64,000 bases of DNA from Allomuricauda sp. Lineage in GTDB: Bacteria; Bacteroidota; Bacteroidia; Flavobacteriales; Flavobacteriaceae. Location: positions 558,001 through 622,000 of the forward strand of contig NZ_JACESV010000002.1 in the NCBI RefSeq assembly GCF_013911645.1. Direction: 5' to 3'. Positions 32,984-44,900 of this stretch are shown in pieces. The notes beneath the pieces are model-generated. The model ran no database searches, was not told the DNA's origin, and saw only the letters and a list, made by a program, of their open reading frames with translations. The stretch's first letter is position 1. Each line of letters opens with the position of its first letter. The position numbers and the translations under genes are program-made.

Positions 32984-35900
32984 TTATTCTCTGTATAATG
33001 TAAAGTGGCCTACAAACTCTCTAAAGTCTTGTTCTCCTTCAAGTTTAACAACATACCAGTAATCTCCGGTAGGCAATGGTTTTCCGTCGTAATTACCGTC
33101 CCAACCTTTAACGTTTCGGGTCATCTCTTCCACTACTCTACCATAACGATCGTAAATCTTAATTAGTACATCTGGGAAGCCTTCAAGATTATCGGGTATC
33201 CATATATCATTACGGCCATCGCCATCTGGGGTGAAGAAGTTAGGGAACTCGATATCTATGAATTCCATAAAAATTTCAGCAGTGGCTTCACAACCGTTCT
33301 GATCTACCACAGTAACGGTATAGGTATCGGTTCTGTTGATATAGAACGTATTATCGGTTCCGTTATCAATGCCATTGAAGTAGAAGGTATAATCCTCCAC
33401 ACCACCTTCTGCAATTGCTGTAATTTGGTTAATGGTGCTGTTCTCCAAGCTTAGGACAAGTGGTTCGAATGTTTCAATGGTAAAGTCATAAGTGGTCATA
33501 CATCCATTGGTATGTGCAATGGTAATGTAATGGTCGCCCGGTGTCATGTTGGTAAAATCAGCGGATAGTCGCATATCTGCTGGATCTGTCGAATCCAGGG
33601 CATACATTAGGTCTCCTGCAATGGATTCATCTTCCAGTACGATGTCCAAGTAATTATCAGGAATATTTTCGGTACACTCGTAAACAGGCGTTACGGTAGC
33701 CGCCAAGTTTACTCCTGGATCAATTTCCACAATTACGTTGGTTTCGCAACCTTGGGCATCCCTTACAAATACTACATGCGTTCCTGCGGGCAAATCTTGG
33801 AACAAGACCTGATCTTGAACAAAGTTTGCATCGGCACTGGAATTCAGGCTTGTTTGATACGGGGCAGTACCTCCGGATATTTGAATTTCGAACGAACCAT
33901 CCCCACTTTCAAAACATACCTCATCCATAATGTTGATGGCTTCGGCCACGACAGGTTCTGGTTGTGTAATCTCAAACTGGAAGGTAATGAAACATCCGTT
34001 CGCATCCTGAGCGATTACATCATAGATGCCGGGTTCTAGATCAGTAAATGTGTTCGTCGTATCAAACTGATCTAGATTGGGTGAAATAGCGTATTGGATT
34101 TCACCTGTTCCCCCCGACACTTCAACAGTAATTGTACCGTCGTTCATTCCTGAACATGTAATATTGGTAAATTCTTCTCTATCTATCTGTAGTGGTGCTG
34201 GATCAACTATAGTAATTACAGAAGATACCTCAACACAGTCCTCGCTGGTTACTCTTACATAGTATTCGCCAGCGACCAATTCGTTGAATGTTCCATTGGT
34301 TTGCGGTCCATCAACCAAGTTGGTCAAGGCTGCATCGGTGAACAACTCATAACTGTAATTGCCCAAACCACCTGTTGCTTGTGCAATAATGGTAGCGGAT
34401 GCTTCTCCCATACAGTTGATAATGGCCGCAGACTCGTCGATTTCCAGCATCAATTCCGGAACTTCGTCAACAGTTATTTGGTTTGATATCATGGCATCAC
34501 AACCATTGGCATCACGCACATAATATTGATAAGTACCTGCACCTACATTGAATGTATGGGTGTCCCCACCGCTCATTGGGTTAAAGGTAACACCATCTGT
34601 ACTATAAAAATAAGGTGCAGTACCGCCAGATGCCGTTAATTCCAGTTGAGCATCATCGTTGCAGGTCATTCCGCTCAATTGTACCAAAGATGCCATTACT
34701 TCGGATGGTTCAGTTATGGTTACTGGATCTGTTGTAAAACTACAGTTCCAACCATCGGTAATGGTGATGCTGTAGGTTCCGGCACCCAGATTGTTGAATC
34801 TTGGGCTTCCTTGTTCACCAGAAGTAAACACAATGTTTGTTCCGGTTTCATCATAATAGTTCAACAGGTAGTTGTAAGAACCTTCCCCTCCAGCAACATT
34901 GTACGCCCATACGGATGCACTTTCATCTCCAAAGCACAATAGGTCAATTGGAGCAGCATCAATGTCTGCAGTAATTGGATCTACAGGATTTAAGGTTAAA
35001 GAAGTATTATCAATAATTTCACAACCTTCACTATCGGTTACCCTTACTTCATAAGAACCAGCGGAAAGACCAGTGAACACATAACTATGTACATCGTTCA
35101 TGGTGTAGGATTGTGTTGTGGTAATATTGGTCAATACTATATCGTAAGGAGCATAACCACCTGTCGGAGCAATGAGTACTTCGCCCATATTATCGGTACA
35201 GGTAACGCTGGCCACCTGCTCTGGGACAACCGCCAATTCACTGCTTGGTGATATAATGGTAACGGAACCAGATCTAGCATGACAGAATGGCGCTTCGGTA
35301 GCTTCTACTTCAACATAATAGTTACCACCTACCAAATCAGGATGGGTTATTGCCAATGATCCTGTTGACGTGTTTGCATTATCTGATACAATTAGGGTAC
35401 CATCATTTCTGAACACTTCATAATTGTAAGCTCCTGTATAGCCCGTTACATCAATTGTCAATTCTCCGGCATCATCAAAACAAACTGCCGGTGATGTGGC
35501 GGTGGCCGTTACATCTATAAGGTCATAAGGTTCGACGGTATGGGTGATAAACTCGTAGCATCCAGTACCATTATCCGTTACCTGAATGGTATAGTTTCCA
35601 TGGTTAGGAAGCGTAAATGTATATCTATCAGTTGAAACTGTTTGTATATCCCCGGTTTCCAAAACCTCAAAGGTCAGATTATAGGGAGATGATTGTCCGC
35701 TCGCAATTACCGTGATTTCTTCTCCACTATTGGCACAACTTATATCAACCACATTGGTTATGTTCAAATCCATTTGAGGTAATGGATCTATTGTTTGAGT
35801 AGGCAATGCAAAAGTACATCCATTGCTGTCCCTTATAACTATATCATAATCATCGGCCACGGAAGTGTAATAAGTGAAGACATTTCCACCAGTTGGCATA

Positions 35901-38900
35901 AACGTGCCACCATTTACACTGTAAAAGTAGTTTGGTGTACCACTAGTTGGGTCGATGGTTACTTCTATTTCGGCTTGTTGCGTTCCATTATTGGTATCAC
36001 AAGCTAATTGTGTAGTTGTAGCCGTAGCGGCCAATGGATCAGGCTCCCCAACGGTTTCGGTTTTGACAGCCTCACACTCCCTTTCAGATACTACGCGCAC
36101 TTGGTAATCTCCTTCTGGTAGATTTTCGAACAATGGCTCATCTTGAAGCGGTCTGCTCGGTGCACCAGGACTCAAGCCAATCAATTCGTATTGGTATGGT
36201 GGATTCAGTGCTGTGGCGGAATCTAGTTGGGCTAAAATACTACCATCACTTCCTCCAGCACAACTTACATCTATAATAGTTGCATCCACTAATTCAGGAA
36301 CTACCGGGGCATCCAGCTGTTGGGTAACAATGATTTCACAATTGGAGGATGTGGTATTGTTATCCGTAATGGTGAAAGTATATGTTCCCACTTGGTCGAG
36401 CCCAGTAAACACCCCATTTGGACTGGTGGCTGTACTATTATCGGGGAACAACACTTCATAGGAATAATCCGAGGAACCCCCTGAGACGGTTAGTCTGACC
36501 TCACCTCCTGGATTGCTAGGATCACAGGTTATAGGCTTGACCACCGTAGTATTGGTAAGGGTCATTACATCATATAGTTCCACGGGACCAACGGTTTCAG
36601 AACAGCCCCATTGATCAGTAATCAGAACTTCGTAAGAACCAGCACCCAATCCACGGAAAATGTTACTTGATTGGGGAGACCCAAAGTTGCTTCCATCCTT
36701 GATCAATTGATAGCTATAGTTACTACCTTGGCCTCCCGTAACAGGATTACTGGCAGGTATGCCGACAACTTCTATTTCCCCTTCAAAGGCAACACAATTG
36801 TCGTTATTGATTCTCAAATCTGCCACGATGGGGTCTGGAACGCTCAAGTCAACATCGGGTAATTGTAAAGCACATCCTTCTTGATCTATGATCCAAACCT
36901 CATAAGTACCTGCCGTAAGGTTTTCAATCTTAGGATTAGAGTCATAATCTGTAGATCCTGTTGGAGAAGAAACACCTACATAATAGGAGTATCCTCCCCA
37001 TCCACCAGAAGCTGTTATTTCAATAATACCATCGTTTCCAGGATTACAGGTTATCGGAGTTACAACCCTATTTCCTGTAATTGCCGCATTAGGTCCTGCA
37101 ATGTTGAAGGCTTCCTCATTGGTACATTCCGGGAATGCATCTTGTGAAATGACCAAGCGGTAACTGCCTGTGGGCAGGCCACTATATGTTTCAGGGCCAG
37201 TGGTCGCTGAAATACCGTTGGTTACAGGAATATCATCAGCTGTGTTGACAGGTGTACCATTGGTGTTGTAAATGGTCCAATTAAATCCTCCTGTATATGT
37301 GGCGTCCACAAGTTCAAAGGTTACTTCGCCTGTAGCTGTACCATAACAGATGACATTGCTTACCACATTTAGATCTATATCGAATGTGTTGGGGTCGGTA
37401 ATGGTTTCGGAAGTTGAAACCATACAACCTGTATCCTTGTGACGTATTAAGAAATTGTGGGTATCCGCATCCAAACCACCGAACACATTGGAATCTTGCC
37501 AAGTACTACCGTTGTCGTCACTGTATTCAAAACGGGATGTGTCGCCTAAGGTCGATGTTACCGTAATGGTAATTTCCCCATCCCCACCAGGGGCGCAGCT
37601 TAAGTCATTTGTAATGTTAGCTTCAGCATCAATTATCTCGTCAAAGGGATTTATCAAGGCATCTATATAACCTGAACAACCGTTTTCGTCGTATACAGTA
37701 ACCCTTATATCCCTACCATTGGTATCCGTTTCAACATAGACGTTGTTGGAACCATCTTGTAGGACAGTACCAAATATGTTATCCCTGAACTGGTAGCGGA
37801 CATAGGTTCCGGTTCCACCGGATATGTCGGCCGGATCTACTGTGATCGTGGCGTTGTTCATATTGTTGCCCGCAACACAACCAAACTGAACGACATCTAC
37901 ATCAGAGATTACAACAGGGTCTGGTTCGGTAATGGTTACCGTTTCAGTATCGGCACAATTATTTGCTGCGGTAACCTGAATATCATAGGTAATTCCTGCT
38001 ACGGAACCAGGTAGATTTTCAAAGATAGCTGTTGTGGCTGTTGAACTAGTAGGAGCAATCGGAGTACTGATAGAGCCATCCGAAGCTGCAATGATTTCGA
38101 AAGTATAAGGTCCAATACCGTTGTCCACAGCCTGTACGGAAATGGTTCCATCATCGGCGCCATAACAGCTAACATCTGTATAAGTGTAAGTAAATGATGG
38201 ATAGGGAGCTTCGGGCACATCTATGGTAACTGTTTTTGGACAGTTTGGCGGTGCTGTGCCCATATCAAAGACGATAACGTCATAACTTCCGGCAGCTCCT
38301 GCACCGTCCCAAACAAACTTGTTGGAAGCGTCAAGGGTCAAGGTGCTTTGGGGCATATCGTATGCCGTTCCCGGTCCATCTATGATAAATTCATAATTTC
38401 CTGATCCAGAAATCACTTCGATTTCCAATTCTGCATAAGCATTGGTGCCAGACTCGCAATCTAAAGCCACGGTTTGAATTACGTTGAATTCAAGTGGTGG
38501 ATGGATGTCGAATGTTTCGGAATCAATACAACCGTTTAAGTCTCTTACCTCGATAGTCTGGTTATCGCCTGAACTCAATCCGGAAATCAGATATTGGTTG
38601 CTTCCATCAAAAGTAAAGTTCTGGAAGGCAGCACCATTTACACTGATTTGGAAAGGAGCCATGGCATCAGCTGGATTGTCCAAAGTAACCATTACTTCAA
38701 ATAAACCTTCATCCACACATTCATCCACTACTGCAATGGATATTTCCGGGCTTGGGTCGAGAAGAACAGTTACAGGATCGCTCTGTATACAATCGTTGGC
38801 ATCTTTTACGTAAACAATGTAATCTCCCGCCTCAACATTTGCTGTTGTGCTGCTTGTCCAACCAGTTGTAGAGGCGGTTGGAGCAGGGTCTAAAGCAGGT

Positions 38901-41900
38901 AGGTATAGGTACTCATAAGGAGCTGTACCAAATTGAGCATTTGCTGTTATTACCCCAGCATTTGGGGTACAATTGTCATTGGTTGGAGATTCAGCGATTA
39001 CCTCAAGCAATGTTGGTGATTGTTGTATTACAAAGGAGTCAGATGCTGAAACACAACCATTCTCATCTTCATAAAGAATATAATATTCACCTGGACTTAA
39101 TCCTGTTGCCGTATCGGTTTCTGGACCACCAACAGCTCCAGAAATCGATCCTGTGATTCCAGTAGCAATGTTGGTTGTAGCATAGAAAATTTCATAGTTC
39201 ACATTGGTTCCAACATAATCCCAAACAGTAAATTCAACACTACCATCGGCTGCACCAGTACAAGTAATATCAGTAACAGTGTCAATTGATGAATCTAAGC
39301 TAGAAGTTGTTGAAACAGGAACAGTGGCTTCTTGAAGGTATTCACATTCCGTATCCTCATCATAAACGATAAATGTATAGGTAACTCCGGGTGTTAAACC
39401 AGTGAACAAATGGGAGTTATCAGGTGCAGGGGATACATCCTCAGGAAACCATGCAGGATCCGATGCGTTAAATGTAGGAGCTGGATATAGGGCAAAATAA
39501 AAAGTCCCTGTTCCAAGTGTTCCATTTAAAGCATCTGCCTCAACTAACATTTCACCACTACCAGGAGTACAACCAGCAGTGCCTTGTGTGGTTATCAACA
39601 CATCGGGGCCAGTGGTTATGGTCACCGTTGAGATATTTTGACATCCATTGGAGTCAGTAACTACAACAGTATAATCACCAAAATCCAATCCAGTGAATGT
39701 GTGGTCATTGGTACCAGTAGAGGTATCATAGGTTAGATTTACATTATAATCATTGTTAAATACCTCGTATATATAAGTTGGTGATCCTCCCGAGGCATCT
39801 ACTGTAATGGTTCCTAGTTCTGTACCACTTGCCGCACAGGTTAAATTTGTATGTGTTGTGTTTGGAATGATGGCTGTCGGCTCAGAAATAACTACTGGGA
39901 ATGGATCTGATACACAACCTTTGGCATCGGTTACAGTTACTTCGTAAGAACCGGCAGGTAATCCTGTAGTCTGGGTGCCGTAAACTGCACCACTAATGGT
40001 TTCTACGACATTGATTGTATAAGGCGGAACCCCCACGGAGGTGTCAATAACAATATCCAAAGCACCGGTACTTTCCCCATTACACAATATGTCGGTTGGC
40101 GTAACACTGCTTATCACAGGTTGAGAGGCAGGTGTTACCACAATACTGTTGGTCGTTGTTGTACAACCAGCAGAATCGGTTACAAGGAACGTATAGGTTC
40201 CATCTGTATTTGTGTTGAACACGTTGCCAGTAAATCCAGTTGAATTATAGGTAGTTCCGCCATCGTTGGACCATTGATAGGAGTAAGGAGTTGCACCTCC
40301 ATTTGCAGTTATGGTAATAGTTGCATCGTCCAAACAAGTCAAATCGCTGTCGAGGAAGGCCGAGGCAGTCAAGGCAGGGTTGATTGTTGCTGTAGCCTGC
40401 TCATCACACCCATACCCATCACGAACATCAATGGTGTAAGTTCCTGCTGTTAAGTTCTCAAAAGTATAGGTTGTATCGGTTGGAGTAGAAGGTGTCATCC
40501 AAGCGCCACCATTTATACTGAACTGATAGTTTCCGTTCCCGCTGGTTACATCTACTTGGATGCTCCCATCGTTGTTGCCACTATAACATAAGGTTGGTGT
40601 TACATCAAACGTAATATCGGCAGGGGGTACTACGGTTATGGTTCCGGTTACATCCTCACACATATTGGCATCCTGTACCCTTACCACATAATCGCCTGCG
40701 GCAAGTCCAGGGAACTCATTGGAAGATTGGTAGGTTACGATAGGCGTACCACTCGTATCTTCCAATTGATATTGATAGGCCGGTGTACCTCCCGTAGCAG
40801 TGGCGGTTATGGTTGCCCCACCATTGGTACAGGTTAACTCTGTAGTAACCGAAGCAGAAACATCAACCACATCGGGTTGTGTAAGATCTTGGGTCAGGAC
40901 AACGGAACATGTAGGGTCTCTTAAATCTCTTATGTTGATGGTATGTGTTCCTGCTGCTAATCCAGTAATGGTTATCGGACTTGTGGTAGAAGTGGTAAAC
41001 ACACCACTATTGTTAATTTCATATTCAAAACCAATACCTGAATCAAAGTTTTCGGCTTCAAAAGTGATGGTACCATCGGCATCGCCGTTACAAGTAATGT
41101 CCGTGTGGGCGGTAATGGCTCCATCAAAAGCATGGCCATCCTCAACATTTACATCCAATGTGATAGATCCACCACAAACTTCCGGAATTTGATATGCCTC
41201 GATGTCATCTATGGCGATATCATTTCCATTTGTAACGGAAGAGTTTGTACGGATTACGATATCCAAATTGGAATAGGCACCAGGGTTAAGTGTTACACTA
41301 TAGTCGTGCCAATCGGTGGCGCCAGTATTTTTTGGAATGCTTCCAGTAGTTGTACTTTGAATTACGTTTCCTCCTCCATCTACCAATTGGATTTCTATGG
41401 ATGGATCTCCTCCATTTTCCCCATTACGTAATAGGTTGAAAGCCCAAAGCGATACGGTAATATCTCTGTTTGGAATTACCTCTACACCTGTTTTTTGATA
41501 TACAATACCACCTACACCGGCTACTCCTCCCACATTGATGGCCAAGAACCTTCCGTTGGACAACCCAGAATGGTCATTAGGGCTTTCCCAGGTTCCATAA
41601 GGATTGGCGATATCTTGTGTTACAGAGTATTCCCCATCTTGAATATGGGTATCGATGGGCGTCCAACCACACGAGTTTAAAGTTCCGTTTTGTGGTTCAT
41701 AACAATAAACGGGATCTATTTCAGAAATACTTGTATTTGGTCCTACCCCAAAGTTTTCGGAAAGCAAAATACTTGGACTTGGTGCCGAATTACTTACGTA
41801 ATTTACGGTTATAGTGTGGCTTCCCACAGCTACATCGCTAAATGTATTGGACGTACTTGGTGTGTTCGCAATTCCATCAATTTCGTAAGTGTAGTCAAAA

Positions 41901-44900
41901 TCTGGGCTATCAGGTGTTACTGTAATCGTTCCTTCGCCATCACACTCATAATCAATAGTAGCTGTTGCACTAGGCGGTGTTGGTTCTGGGTCTATAGTAA
42001 CCGTCATTGGATATGTACACAAGTTGGCATCCCTTATATAAAGGGTGTGTGTTCCCGGAAGCAAATAGCCAATTGATGTTGTATCGTATGTCGAGCCTCC
42101 ATCAAAACTATATTCGTATGGAGCTGTTCCTCCAATGGCATTGGTGATCCTTACCTCAGCTCCCATACCAGGGTTACATTCTGCCAAGGCCGTTACTGCC
42201 GCAGAAGCTGAAAGGGTAATAGGCTCTGTAATGGAGTATATTTCGGTTATTTCACAATTGTTGGCATCCCTTACGCGAATATTATAACTGCCAGCTGGTT
42301 GATTATAAAATGTATTGGAGGTTTGATATGTAGCACCATTGTCGATACTGTAAGTGTATGGTGCTTCTCCACCACTTGCTGTTATGGTAATTTGTGCTTG
42401 TGACTCACCACTACAAAGAATATCGGTATTGGTCACTGAAATGGCCAACGGATCATCTTGGACAATGGTAATGGGATAAACAGCTTCACAATAATCTGTT
42501 CCACCAGCATTGTCCCTTACATAGACATCATAATCGCCTGCAACAACACCTGTAATCGGGTTTGTTGGGGCAAAGTCTGCATCGGCTGGCGTTGCTCCGG
42601 CGGCTACCAAGGCATACACATAATTTCCATCTCCACCGGCAGCGGTAATGGTTACATCGGTATCTGTTTCGCAGGCAGCAATATTTGGGGCAGAAGCCAC
42701 AACGCTAAGTTCCGGATCTATGGTTATGGAAGCGGTATCGGTACAATCGTTACCGTCCCTAACCTCAATCGTGTAATCTCCTGGTGCAAGCCCGGTAAAC
42801 ACATTGTTTGTTCCAAAGGGACCTCCGTTTAAGCTGTACTGATAATTTCCGTCGCCACCAGTAGTTACATTGGCGGTCAAGGTCAATCCTACGGCATCGT
42901 CATAGCAAATATCGTTGGGGACAATTTCTAGAACGGGTTCAACAGCCTCATTAATGGTGAATATATCCGTGAATTCACAACCGTTAGCGTCCGTAACTTC
43001 AAAGGTATAGTCCCCCACAATGGTCAAATTCCCGAACAAGCCGTTGGATTGTGGTGCTGGAGGAGTATAACCTGTAGGGCCGGAAATAATTTCGTAAGTA
43101 TAGCTTCCCCATCCGCCTGTGGCCGTAATATTCACCGATCCATCTACTATACATGTAGGCTGTTCAATTGTTGGTGTTGCATCAATGGGTGAAGGTGGAG
43201 CGTCAATAGTTACTGTTGCCGTATCGGTACAATTGGTTTCATTGTCTGTTACTGCAATGTTGTAAGTGCCTGCCTCCAAATTACTTATTGAAACGGAAGC
43301 ATTGGTTTGGGCTGTTCCTGTATTGGAATATGCCGAAGGCCCGGTTATGGTGTAATCGTATGAGGTATTAAATCCGGAAACCGTGAAAAGGGCTTCCCCA
43401 TCTTCAGCATCAATACAGCTTATATTGGCCATTGCTTGGCCCACAACGCCAATAGGTGTTGTTGGGGCAATGGTATAGCTTTCCGTGTAAACACATCCAG
43501 TGGCATCGGTAACCCTGAAGGTATAAGTGTCCGGGTCTAGATCATTAAAAGTAGCTGTATCTCCGGAAGTGGTATTTGGCGCTATGGGAGAGGGGGCAAT
43601 AATTTCGTAAACAAAGGCAGCTGTTCCCCCAGCAACGGTTACTGTTACATCCGAAGTTTGATCGGGACATCCTGGAACCGTGGAATTGAAGACCAAGTCT
43701 GTTGGTGGGTCCAATGGGGCTATTGTAATAGCATCGGAAAAGGTACAACCATTGGCGTCCCTAACAGTTATGGTGTAGGTGCCATCTGTTAGATTGGAGA
43801 AAGTAGGGGAACTGTCAAAAGTCACCCCGTCTATGCTGTATTGGTAGGGAGCGGCACCACCTGTTACATTTTGGGCTTCGATAATGCCGTCTTGTAAACA
43901 ACTGTACTCTTGTACTATAACGGCATCTAAATCCAAGGCAGCTGCAGGGGCATCGATAGTTTGGTATTCAAAATAATCACAGGAAGCAGATCCATTGCTC
44001 TGTTCGATTACTATGGCATAATCACCATTGGCCAAACCAGGAAAGTTTCCTGATGAGTTGGTGGCCAAGGCGTTGGCATAGTCGTAATTTTCTTCATCAA
44101 AACCTGTGGCATCGAACAAATGGTAGGTGAGTTGGTAGCCATTGGCTTTTACAAGGTTGAATGTAATGGACCCCGAGGATTCGCCATTACAGAGCACATC
44201 GATGACCGTGGTGGGGTCAAAATCAGCACCAGGTCTGAATTCAATGGAAACCGTGTTGGATAGGGCATAGCAATTGTTTTTATCAACTACAATAAAGGTA
44301 TAATCGCCTGGTTCCCAAATATCAAAAATACGATCATTATCGCTTAGAAACTCGGAAGGCGGAATATCCTCAACGGTTGGATAGGAGATAACAGCATTGC
44401 CGTCTTCATCCACAAAGGACCAAATGGCATAACTGAAAGGTGGTTGTCCACCATCCCAGTGAAGCTGAATGTTTCCTTCCTTACAGGTAATGTGCTGAGA
44501 GACCCTTGCGGTCAGTTTCAGGTTTGATTGATCAAGAATTGTGACCTGTTCCGTATAGACACATCCATCATCAGTGGAAACAGCAACATCGTAAACCCCA
44601 CTATTTAGGTTTTCAAAGGTATAATTATTGTCTATGGACGGACCATGGGTATCCACCTCTACGCCGCCTTGGGAAATGGTGTAATAGTATTGTGGCTCCA
44701 CATCCAAAACGGAAATGGAAATTGCACCCAAATCGTTACAACTTGTATTTTGGGCGGTAATGTCCACTTGAAAATCCCTTTCGAGAATACCAATGTTGTC
44801 GAGTACAAATACGCAACCATCGGTTACGCCCTCTTGTCTCATTTCTACCATATAAGCTCCATTTGTGGTAATATCGAAGCTTGGGCTTGGTCCGTAGGGA

